A stretch of 60,096 bases of DNA from B46-G9 sp964548365 (GTDB taxonomy: Bacteria > Desulfobacterota > DSM-4660 > Desulfatiglandales > Desulfatiglandaceae), in the NCBI GenBank assembly GCA_964548365.1, contig CAZJRD010000014.1, positions 1-60,096 of the forward strand, in the 5' to 3' direction. How positions within the stretch are numbered: the first letter of the stretch is position 1; each line of letters opens with the position of its first letter. The position numbers and the translations under genes were made by a program. The notes beneath the pieces are model-generated. The model did no database searches, had not been told where the DNA came from, and was given only the letters and a program-made list of their open reading frames with translations. This document shows, one piece after another, positions 52,787-60,096 of this stretch.

Positions 52787-55700
52787 ATGAAGAAAAAAAC
52801 CAAAATCATTCTTGTAGCACTGGTGTCGGCGGTAGTCATCCCGGCCCTGCTCCTCCTGGGCATTTCCTTCCAGGTCACCAGAGAAACGGCCAAGCGAATC
52901 CAGAAAGGTGCTATCCGGGACGTGATCGGGTCTGAAAGCCCTGTGTTCTATGATGATGGCGAGACCCCTATCGGCGTGTTTTTTGGGACGACCCACCGCC
53001 AGTATGTGCCTTATTCCCAGATACCAAGGGATTTTGTGAAGGCCATTGTTGCCGCTGAAGATCACGATTTTTTTGCGCACCACGGTTTTGAACTCAAGGG
53101 AATTCTTCGCGCCCTCATCACAAACCTGATAGCCGGCAAAGTCGTCCAGGGTGGAAGCACTCTGACCCAGCAGACAGCAAAAAACATTTTTAAAAGGGAA
53201 AAAAGATCCTACAGGGCAAAACTGAAAGAGTTGATCCAGGCATTCTTGCTCGAAAGGCAGTACACGAAACAGGAAATACTGGAAATGTATGCAAACCAGT
53301 TTTTCGTAACAGGATTCGGCAAAGGACTGCAGATAGCCGCCCAGTATTTCTTTGACAAAGACGCAAAGGACCTGGACCTGGTGGAATCGGCTTTCATCGC
53401 GGGATCAGTGAAATCACCGAACCGTTACAATCCTTTTATCAAGAAAACAGAGGGAGAAAGAAAAGAAGCCATCAGGCTCGCGAGATTGAGAAAGGATTAT
53501 GTTCTCAAGAACATGCTCAACCTGCATTTCATCACCCGGGAGCAATACCGGCAGGCGAAAGCACGTGAGATCCCTTTCAAGGAGGGAAAAATCACCTATC
53601 GGCTCAATGTCATCCTCGATTATGTGCGCGACCAGCTCGAAGCTCCCTTTTTCAAGAGGATCCTCAGCGACCAGGGGATTGACAATATCGCTACCTCCGG
53701 CATCAAGATTTACACCTCGATTAACCGGGAAATGCAGGACGCAGCTCTGCAAAGCCTTCGATACCATCTGCCCGGCCTCGACGTGCAGCTTGCCGGGTAT
53801 GATCAACAGGAACGGCAAAAAGAATATGAGAAACTGGAAAAGCTTGGGCTCTTGGATAATGACCACAACGGTCACCTCCCGTTTCTAGCCCGTATCACCA
53901 ATATTGACGCCCACGATCAAAAAGGCACCATGATCGTGAGTTGGAAAAACGGCGGCGGCATCATAGGGTACCAGGGGCTGAAGCCCGTGCTCGAGGCCTG
54001 GTTGAAATGGAAACTGGGGAGACAGGCCAGCTTCACCGGCCAGCGTGTGCATTCTTTCCTCGCCTCCTTTCACAAAGGAGACCTGGTTGCCGTCAAATGG
54101 GGCCCCGGAGAAGAAACGGGAAAAGAACGGGAATTACAACTCGCGGTTTTCCCGGAGCTTGAAGGCGGCATCGTGGTCCTCCATGAAGGCATGATAAAGG
54201 CAATGGTCGGCGGATTTTCAAATCGTTATTTCAACCGGGCTGTTGACGCGAAGCGGCAGCTTGGGTCCATATTCAAACCCATCGTCTATACTGCCGCCAT
54301 GGAGCTCAAATGGAACCCCCTTGACCCGCTCGTGAACAAGAGGGATCTTTTTCCGTTTGAAAAGACCTATTATTGTCCAAGACCTGACCACGAGCCGGAG
54401 CAGAAAACGGTGTCAATGGCCTGGGCCGGTGCCAAATCTGAAAATCTGGCGACGGTCTGGCTCCTGTATCATCTCACTGACCATTTGAACTTGAGTGAAT
54501 TCCGGCAGGTTGCACATCTTCTCGGCCTGGACCGAAACGAAGACGAGGGCTACCTCCAATACAAGCGCCGTATTCGTGATAAAAAAGGAATTGTCGTCAA
54601 TCGTGAGGCACTCCTCGAAGCGGCCTTTGAGCAGGCAAAGAAGGACGTGGAGCCAGACATTATCTTCAGCGGAAAGGAAGGTATGTTGGAAACCCTGCAC
54701 GGCCTCCATTACTTTATCCCACCAAAGGCCTGGAACCAGCTCGGCGTTGGAAAAGAGCAAATACTCAGACACGACTTCACCCGGCTCAATCGTCTCAACC
54801 TGATAATGAAACGTCACTGGACCGAACTGGCAACGGCCCTTCAAGCCCCCGACGAAATGCCATCTATCACGAAAAAACTCCTCCTGGTCCATCATTTTTA
54901 TTGGGTCCAGAAGGATGACGGGGCTCATGATAGAATGATTTACACGGAAAATCCCAACGGGATTCCATACACGGTACTTTTGCCGGTCCAGCCTGAAGAG
55001 ATGGTTGGTATTGATTCGCTCCCGAAAATGGAAGAAATATGGGTGGATGACCTGCTCACCTCGGCAACGATTGATGATCTCCAGACAAATTTGAAGCGGA
55101 AATACAAGGAACTCCTCACCCGCAAACGCTATGATCTCGATGTCCTCTTCTGGGTCCGAGACTTCAGGACGCTTGTGAATCTCTCCTATGTGGTTTATCT
55201 CGGCAAAAAGATGGGGATTGGTACTCGCCTGGACCCTGTTCTGTCTTTCCCGCTTGGCGCGAATGCCATCAGTATCCTTGAGGCCGCCACTGCATACCAG
55301 ACCATCATGACGGGAAGGGTTTTTCCACTATCGGAAACCAGCGAACCACAGCCGGTGCCCATCATCACAAAAATTGTTGACCGGGACGGTGAAACCATAT
55401 GGAAATACAAGGAAAAACCGGACGCGGTTGTCTCACAACACGCTGCGGAGTCTGTGCGGGAAATCCTGAGAAAGGTAATGGAAGTGGGAACCGGCCTCAG
55501 GGCCAGAGACGCCGTCCGCGTAGACAACTATCATCTTCCCCTGTATGGAAAGACAGGAACGTCCAATCGGTTCAGGAACTCTAGTTTTGTGGGATTCATT
55601 CCAGCGCCTGGTAATCCTACGGGAGAACTGAAGATCAGGAATGGGTATGTGGTCGCCAGTTATGTGGGATATGATGATAACCGGCCAATGAAAGGAAAAC

Positions 55701-56020
55701 ATTTCGCTATTTACGGGTCCTCAGGCGCTCTCCCCCTGTGGATTGATACCATGAATGCCATTGCCCATACTCCCCAGTACAAAGAAGCAATTGACACCGA
55801 AGCCGTGGCCATGCGTGCTATCGGTGGTGTGCCGGTTTGCCCGAAAGGCTTTCAGGCCATTCCTGTTTCCGCCTTGAATGGGATGCCGACCGATTTGCAA
55901 GCGACCCGGGACGAAAGCAATCCTATTACGTTTTTGTGTGCACCCGCGGAAATCTCCGGAGATGCGTATCAACTCAGGAGGAAATTTGAACCCTCGGACT
56001 TGCCTAATATTGTTGAATAA
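52787..56020 (+). CDS. class A penicillin-binding protein (bifunctional, enlarged)
   Basis: 1077 residues, well above the usual 650-900. TM anchor at 7-28. The GT51 glycosyltransferase has catalytic Glu91 in AAEDHDFFAHHGF and QGGSTLTQQTAKN. An OB-like linker domain lies at about 355-480 (FLARITNIDAHDQKGTMIVSW). In the transpeptidase, Ser494 is in LGSIFKP (SxxK), SEN at 551-553 and KTG at 922-924. The gap between SxN and KTG is ~370 residues, versus ~125 in E. coli PBP1b, so ~240 extra residues are inserted there. It polymerises and cross-links peptidoglycan at the periplasmic face. Confidence 0.92.
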   Translation: MKKKTKIILVALVSAVVIPALLLLGISFQVTRETAKRIQKGAIRDVIGSESPVFYDDGETPIGVFFGTTHRQYVPYSQIPRDFVKAIVAAEDHDFFAHHGFELKGILRALITNLIAGKVVQGGSTLTQQTAKNIFKREKRSYRAKLKELIQAFLLERQYTKQEILEMYANQFFVTGFGKGLQIAAQYFFDKDAKDLDLVESAFIAGSVKSPNRYNPFIKKTEGERKEAIRLARLRKDYVLKNMLNLHFITREQYRQAKAREIPFKEGKITYRLNVILDYVRDQLEAPFFKRILSDQGIDNIATSGIKIYTSINREMQDAALQSLRYHLPGLDVQLAGYDQQERQKEYEKLEKLGLLDNDHNGHLPFLARITNIDAHDQKGTMIVSWKNGGGIIGYQGLKPVLEAWLKWKLGRQASFTGQRVHSFLASFHKGDLVAVKWGPGEETGKERELQLAVFPELEGGIVVLHEGMIKAMVGGFSNRYFNRAVDAKRQLGSIFKPIVYTAAMELKWNPLDPLVNKRDLFPFEKTYYCPRPDHEPEQKTVSMAWAGAKSENLATVWLLYHLTDHLNLSEFRQVAHLLGLDRNEDEGYLQYKRRIRDKKGIVVNREALLEAAFEQAKKDVEPDIIFSGKEGMLETLHGLHYFIPPKAWNQLGVGKEQILRHDFTRLNRLNLIMKRHWTELATALQAPDEMPSITKKLLLVHHFYWVQKDDGAHDRMIYTENPNGIPYTVLLPVQPEEMVGIDSLPKMEEIWVDDLLTSATIDDLQTNLKRKYKELLTRKRYDLDVLFWVRDFRTLVNLSYVVYLGKKMGIGTRLDPVLSFPLGANAISILEAATAYQTIMTGRVFPLSETSEPQPVPIITKIVDRDGETIWKYKEKPDAVVSQHAAESVREILRKVMEVGTGLRARDAVRVDNYHLPLYGKTGTSNRFRNSSFVGFIPAPGNPTGELKIRNGYVVASYVGYDDNRPMKGKHFAIYGSSGALPLWIDTMNAIAHTPQYKEAIDTEAVAMRAIGGVPVCPKGFQAIPVSALNGMPTDLQATRDESNPITFLCAPAEISGDAYQLRRKFEPSDLPNIVE

Positions 56021-56023
56021 ATG

Positions 56024-56043
56024 TCTCACACAGAGACCCAGAG
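56024..56043 (-). repeat. 20-base inverted partner of 50594-50613
   Basis: TCTCACACAGAGACCCAGAG, four bases after the PBP stop, is the reverse complement of the motif upstream of the amidohydrolase with one mismatch. The pair brackets the amidohydrolase/ATP-grasp/PBP block. Confidence 0.6.
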
Positions 56044-56072
56044 AATATGGTGTTTGCCGGTTTTTCTATGAA

Positions 56073-56210
56073 GAGCAGGCGAACGGGATGTTCCTGAAGC
56101 GGCGTCATTCCGGCCCTGGAACAGGACAGTGGAAGGGCCGGAATCCGTAGCGACCGGAGTCATGGACGACGGGGGGAGCGTAGCTTCGGGAACATGCCGT
56201 TCGCCTGCTC
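56073..56210 (+). repeat. family III 138-bp palindromic repeat, copy 2
   Basis: Same length as copy 1 and opposite orientation. Ends GAGCAGGCGAACGGGATGTTCC and its near inverse ending at 56210. Internal stem ATTCCGGCCCT with AGGGCCGGAAT; copy 1 has T-A where this copy has C-G at one stem position. It lies between the PBP and lipoprotein genes and carries no frame of its own. Confidence 0.85.
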
Positions 56211-56244
56211 ACCGGAGTCATGGCTAACATCGATGGAGAAAAAA

Positions 56245-57540
56245 ATGAAAGCAACCTGTCTTAAATTTGTCATTGTATTCATGCTCCTGGCAGCCGGGTG
56301 TGCCCAGTTTCCTGGAGAAAGGGGCCCGGTTTTCACCGACCAAGAGGTGGCCTCCCGCCCTCTGATCGATCAGGAAGAGCTTACCGGTAAGATGGTCGCT
56401 CTCCAGCGAAAACTCCAGGGAAACAGCATCTCCGAGGAAGATCGTCCTGGAGCCGAGGCGCTCCTGGAGATCTACAAACTCCTGCAAGGCGCCGCTGCTC
56501 CATCTACGAACGAAACCCAATACCGCCGTCTCATTGCCAGGATATACCTGCGGCTGGAACGCGTTGAATCAGCTTTCCAGCCCGCGGGAGCGCGAGGGCC
56601 GTCCGGAGAAAGATCCACCCTGGATCTCTTTTCCAACAAGCGGCACAAAATCCTGGAAACCTATCTCTCCGGGGACTCGCGGGGCGTCATCAACCAGGTA
56701 CTTGAACTCAAGAACCGTTTCGGTCCGGGCGCACTCACCCCGGGCATAAACCTGGTTTTCGCGTTGTCCCTTGCGAATCAGGGAATGTTCAAAGAAGCCA
56801 TTGAAACCGGGGAACGCACTGTAAGAGAACTCGAAAAAGGTCCTGATCTCATTGTCCTAGAAGGTAAAATTGCCGCCTGGTATTCCCGGTTGGGCCGGGA
56901 AGATGCCGCCATGCTCTGGTATGACAAAATGAACGATCTGATGGATGACAGGACAGCATTACTCAACCATTTGAAGGAAGATTTCCATACGACCACGAAC
57001 CAGCAGGAGGCGCAACTCATGCCCCTCCCCAGGATTCTCACCATGGTTGAAGAAAAGCTGCAGGCCCACGCGTTTGATCAGGCGAAAATACTGCTCCAGC
57101 AAAAAAGGCAGGATACAGCTCTTTCTCCCGCTGAAAGAGATACCATTGACCACACTCTGGAGCGGGTGGAAAAGACGAAACAGGCTTCCCAGGGCCGTGA
57201 AAAAGAGGCATTGGAAAAAATCCGGGGCTTGGTTGAAAATGAGAACTATGCTGATGCTCTGGCACTGTTGGAAGGTCTGAAATCAGAGGGGATCCAAGAC
57301 TATCAAGTCACTGACCTGCAACGGGCCGCAACAGAAGGGTTCATCAGCCGCGAAAGAAAAAGGGCTGCCGCCCTCTTCCTGCGTGCCAGAACGGCCGGCA
57401 GTTCCCTGGAGAAAAAAGAATACCTTCGACAGTCCCACGATATCCTTCAAAAATTACTTGATAAATTTCCATCATCCCCTTCTCGCGACAAGATATTACA
57501 AAACCTGGAGATGGTTGATAGGGAGCTTGCGAAATGGTAG
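56245..57540 (+). CDS. lipoprotein with helical (TPR-like) repeats
   Basis: 431 residues from ATG 56245, which has GGAG seven bases upstream; two other in-frame ATGs lie upstream (56194 and 56233). The lipobox is FMLLAAGC, cleaved before Cys at about residue 19. The rest is almost wholly helical and charged with TPR-like pairs (ALSLANQGMFKEAIETGERTV; KIAAWYSRLGREDAAMLWYD; YADALALLEGLKSEG). No catalytic motif. Downstream of an unusual PBP and on the same strand, it might be an outer-membrane activator of that PBP in the manner of LpoA/LpoB; this is inference from position and fold only. Confidence 0.72.
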   Translation: MKATCLKFVIVFMLLAAGCAQFPGERGPVFTDQEVASRPLIDQEELTGKMVALQRKLQGNSISEEDRPGAEALLEIYKLLQGAAAPSTNETQYRRLIARIYLRLERVESAFQPAGARGPSGERSTLDLFSNKRHKILETYLSGDSRGVINQVLELKNRFGPGALTPGINLVFALSLANQGMFKEAIETGERTVRELEKGPDLIVLEGKIAAWYSRLGREDAAMLWYDKMNDLMDDRTALLNHLKEDFHTTTNQQEAQLMPLPRILTMVEEKLQAHAFDQAKILLQQKRQDTALSPAERDTIDHTLERVEKTKQASQGREKEALEKIRGLVENENYADALALLEGLKSEGIQDYQVTDLQRAATEGFISRERKRAAALFLRARTAGSSLEKKEYLRQSHDILQKLLDKFPSSPSRDKILQNLEMVDRELAKW

Positions 57541-57551
57541 CAAAAAGAAAA

Positions 57552-57690
57552 TTTCGACAGGATCAACAAGGATCGAAGAGATCATTTGCCCTCGCGCCGC
57601 GTGATCCAAATAATGTGTTCGGCTGTTTGCCTGGTTGCCTCCGGCAAGCAGGCAACAAATCCGGTCAATCCTGTGTATCCTGTTCAAAAA
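57552..57690. repeat. palindromic convergent intergenic element
   Basis: Arms ACAGGATCAACAAGGAT (57557-57573) and, inverted, ATCCTGTGTATCCTGT (57668-57683) enclose a second hairpin TGTTTGCCTGGTTGCC-TCCG-GGCAAGCAGGCAACA (57624-57656). A related ACAGGAT-type motif lies near 33878-33899, also between convergent genes. It may serve as terminator for both sides. Confidence 0.5.
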
Positions 57691-57709
57691 AACGAAAATT
57701 GGAATTGAT

Positions 57710-60096
57710 TTAACGGTCCAGCTCATTTCTGACGGCCATCCCAATCTTTTCCATGAGGTATGGTTTTTTTACGTAGGCCCCTGCTCCAAGGCGTTGCGTT
57801 TCTTTCACCCGGCCTGATTCTGAAAAGCCGCTCGCGACAATCGCCCGCTGTCCCGGGCGTAATTTCAGGATCTCCTTATAGGTATCAAGGCCGTCCATTC
57901 CGGGGTTCATAATCATGTCCAGGACCACAAGGTCCGCTGTATTCGATTTCAGCCATTCCACCGCCTCTTCTCCGCTTGACACGCAGGTAACCTTATAGTC
58001 CAGTCTTCCCAGGATACCGGTCGCCACATCTCTCTGCTCCTGGATGTCATCCACCACGAGAATGCTCTCCCCCTTCCCCTGGTAGTCCTCCAGAGAGACC
58101 TTATGACCTTTTACTGCGGCATGACGCTGGGTAATGGGGAAGTAGAGGGTAAAGGTCGTGCCCTGGCCTTCAGTGCTTTTCACGTCAATGTACCCGTTGT
58201 GATCTTTTACTGTTCCCCACACCACTGCCATGCCCAAACCGGTTCCGCTCCTCCCCATGACCTTCTTGGTGTAGAATGGCTCAAAAATCCGGTCCAAATC
58301 TTTTTCAGGTATTCCGATGCCCGTATCGGAGACGGTCACCACGGCATATTCCCCTTCGTCCACGTGGGCATATCCTTTGATCGGAACATCCAGGTAGCTG
58401 TTCCTCGTCGATACGATCACTTTTCCCCCGTCCGACATGGCCTCGGCCGCATTGGAGATAAGATTCATAATGGTCTTCGACATGTGAACAGGAGATCCCA
58501 TGATATTCTGGAGTTCCGTTTCAAGGTCTAACACTACAGCAACTGAAGGATGATTTTCCTGGAGATTTTCGAATTCCGGGCTTTCGAGATAACCTGAAAT
58601 AATCTGATTGATGTTCAGTACCTCAGTGACCGCGACCCCCCTCCTCGCGAGGGTAAGAAGATCCTGGACAATGCTCGCCGCCTTTTCCCCTGACTTTTGG
58701 ATGGTCTCGATGGGCTTCCTGAGCTTGCTGTCTTCCGGGATCTGCATGAGTAACAACTCGGGATAGCTGACCAGGCCCGCCAGGATATTATTGAGGTCGT
58801 GAGCCACGCCTCCTGCCAGGGTGCCTATGGCCTCCATCTTCTGGGCACGCTGTAAGCGAAACTCCAATTCACGTCGCTCTTTTTCCGCTAGCTTGAGATC
58901 GGTTACATCATTGCCGATGCAGAGGATCTCATTGATAGCCCCTTCACTGTTCGTGATTGGCCGGAAGGTCCATACAATCCAGGCCTCTTTGCCGCTTTTT
59001 CGCTTGGACCTGCTCTCTTTGGTGAATCTTTTCTCCGGGTTTGCCTGAATTCTTTCCAGGAGCGTCCGAGTTTCTCGCCCTACCGTTTCTCCTCCGGTCA
59101 AAACAGTGCCGACTACATTTTTTCCCTTTACCTCTTTCTCTTGGAAACCGAAAAAATTCTGGGCGAATTCATTTAAAAAGTTGATGTTTCCGCTTGTGTC
59201 CACCCGCAGGATAATGCTGTTTGCGCTTTCCACCAGTTCCCGGTAATTTTTTTCGCTGTCCTGCATCTTTTCGAAAGATCGGGCATTGACCAGGCTCATG
59301 GCTGTCTGGGAGGCGACCCCGATCAGGAGGCTCACATCGGTCTGCGTGAGCGGGCGCTTGGAATGGAGGTTGTCAACGGTCAGCAGGCCTAGGGACTCCT
59401 TCTCGTAAACGATGGGAACGCAGACGAGCGATTTGACGTCCAGCTCTTTTGCGAGGGAAAGACTTCTCTCAGAAAGCTTGCCTCCATTTTCATGAATATC
59501 ATTCAGCAGAACAGGCTTTTGTTCCCTATAGGCGGTAACAAATGGTGCCTGGGATTGGGAACTGTCAAGGTGAAATTGAGTTTTCCGCAGAAGAAATTCA
59601 TGCTCATCCTCATATCCGTATCCGAATTGATAAACTAGCCGTGCCTGGTCCTTGCTTGCCAGCCAGATGGCGCCCCGATCAAAATCGAGGCGTTTCTCCA
59701 TGATTCCCCCCACCGCCCTGATGAGATTCCTGGGATTCAGGATGGTCGATGTTGCCTGCCCGATCTCCTGGACCAGGAGCGCGTTATTGTACCGGCTGTT
59801 TATCTCATCCATGTGTTCTTTGGCCGCGTCTCCCTGCATTTCGAGGGATTTTTTCATGTCCAGGTTTTCAAGCCGATCGGAAACAAAAAACAACATGAGG
59901 TTGAGGACGGCACTTCCGGCGAGAATTTCAGGCCAGAGTTTGATGGAATCAAGGAAAAGCAACGCCACGGTAGCTATACATGTTAAAACAAGGGCATAGT
60001 TGCGGACAATCCGCCACCGGGTAAATGGGGTCGTGTCCCACGAAACTATGTATCTGCAGTACTTGGCACCTTTGTGATAACACTCGGGGTGTTCCA
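57710..60096 (-). CDS. hybrid sensor histidine kinase (TM-GAF-PAS-HisKA-HATPase-REC), 5' end outside window
   Basis: The frame is open to the right edge, so the gene is partial; a GTG at 59968 is internal, in the middle of a membrane segment. Order from the edge: a Cys-rich stretch (HPECYHKGAKYCRY), two membrane segments (ALVLTCIATVALLFL; ILAGSAVLNLMLFFV), a coiled linker, GAF (CVPIVYEKESLGLLTVDN), PAS (YRELVESANSIILRVD), HisKA with H-box GGVAHDLNNILAGL, HATPase (NLISNAAEA, DTGIGIPEKDLDRIFEPF, GTGLGMAVV) and a receiver with Asp in LVVLDMIMNPGMDG. It autophosphorylates and passes phosphate to its own receiver; the signal is unknown. Confidence 0.9.
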   Translation of the reverse strand, partial: EHPECYHKGAKYCRYIVSWDTTPFTRWRIVRNYALVLTCIATVALLFLDSIKLWPEILAGSAVLNLMLFFVSDRLENLDMKKSLEMQGDAAKEHMDEINSRYNNALLVQEIGQATSTILNPRNLIRAVGGIMEKRLDFDRGAIWLASKDQARLVYQFGYGYEDEHEFLLRKTQFHLDSSQSQAPFVTAYREQKPVLLNDIHENGGKLSERSLSLAKELDVKSLVCVPIVYEKESLGLLTVDNLHSKRPLTQTDVSLLIGVASQTAMSLVNARSFEKMQDSEKNYRELVESANSIILRVDTSGNINFLNEFAQNFFGFQEKEVKGKNVVGTVLTGGETVGRETRTLLERIQANPEKRFTKESRSKRKSGKEAWIVWTFRPITNSEGAINEILCIGNDVTDLKLAEKERRELEFRLQRAQKMEAIGTLAGGVAHDLNNILAGLVSYPELLLMQIPEDSKLRKPIETIQKSGEKAASIVQDLLTLARRGVAVTEVLNINQIISGYLESPEFENLQENHPSVAVVLDLETELQNIMGSPVHMSKTIMNLISNAAEAMSDGGKVIVSTRNSYLDVPIKGYAHVDEGEYAVVTVSDTGIGIPEKDLDRIFEPFYTKKVMGRSGTGLGMAVVWGTVKDHNGYIDVKSTEGQGTTFTLYFPITQRHAAVKGHKVSLEDYQGKGESILVVDDIQEQRDVATGILGRLDYKVTCVSSGEEAVEWLKSNTADLVVLDMIMNPGMDGLDTYKEILKLRPGQRAIVASGFSESGRVKETQRLGAGAYVKKPYLMEKIGMAVRNELDR

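Overview
The window looks like chromosomal DNA of an anaerobic Desulfobacterota (former Deltaproteobacteria) bacterium of moderate G+C. This is inferred from gene content: a type-B quinone:succinate/fumarate oxidoreductase (order C-A-B) beside malate dehydrogenase and a stand-alone carboxyltransferase, EtfAB with acyl-CoA dehydrogenase, indolepyruvate:ferredoxin oxidoreductase with an FrhB-like protein, two hydrophobic-amino-acid-type ABC systems, and many multi-domain PAS/GAF/GGDEF signalling proteins. No rRNA, tRNA, CRISPR array, phage region or intact insertion sequence was recognised. Genes are densely packed in short operons on both strands.

Layout. 1-4.3 kb: histidine degradation (hutU, ftcD), a DUF47 remnant and a LysE exporter, all on the minus strand. 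4.8-6.1 kb: a small unknown protein, the ribosome-rescue hydrolase ArfB and a TerB-like protein. 6.4-10.7 kb: a three-gene ABC importer of the PF04392 type followed by a DAO-type FAD oxidoreductase. 10.7-13.7 kb: an SLC13/ArsB-like permease fused to a periplasmic Ig-like domain, a small membrane protein, a 28-residue membrane peptide and an FmdB zinc ribbon. 13.8-17.2 kb: acyl-CoA dehydrogenase and EtfAB. 17.6-22.1 kb: RmlD, a DUF1232/J-domain fusion, an old-yellow-enzyme/dienoyl-CoA-reductase-like protein and a PAS protein with an orphan DHp helix pair. 22.3-28.2 kb: the C4-dicarboxylate block sdhCAB, mdh and a pyruvate/oxaloacetate carboxyltransferase. 28.9-35.1 kb: a complete liv ABC operon and a second convergent binding protein. 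35.4-38.9 kb: a ParB-like gene translationally coupled to a spore-photoproduct-lyase-like radical SAM gene, then an Nfu-type Fe-S scaffold and 3-hydroxyacyl-CoA dehydrogenase. 39-45.5 kb: a 29-residue mS38/AURKAIP1-like protein, a response-regulator diguanylate cyclase, MiaB, DUF4911, NAD kinase, a split APH-kinase/P-loop pair and a PHP nuclease. 45.4-49 kb: iorAB with an FrhB-like gene. 49.3-57.5 kb: purine nucleoside phosphorylase, an MTA/SAH-deaminase-like amidohydrolase, a RimK-like ATP-grasp protein, a very large class A PBP and a lipoprotein. From 57.7 kb to the right edge: a hybrid sensor kinase that runs off the window.

Catabolism is the main theme. Imported amino acids (liv, PF04392 ABC) and histidine, aromatic 2-oxo acids (IorAB) and acyl-CoAs (ACAD, Etf, Hbd) feed the C4 dicarboxylate module.

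The most unusual non-coding content is a set of short palindromic repeats. Family I is a fold-back element with five copies and interchangeable internal hairpins. Family II has two copies sitting just after stop codons. Family III has two copies of exactly 138 bp with a compensatory stem change. The best candidate for an uncharacterised system is the ParB-like/SPL-like radical SAM pair, which has an 18-bp perfect palindrome upstream.
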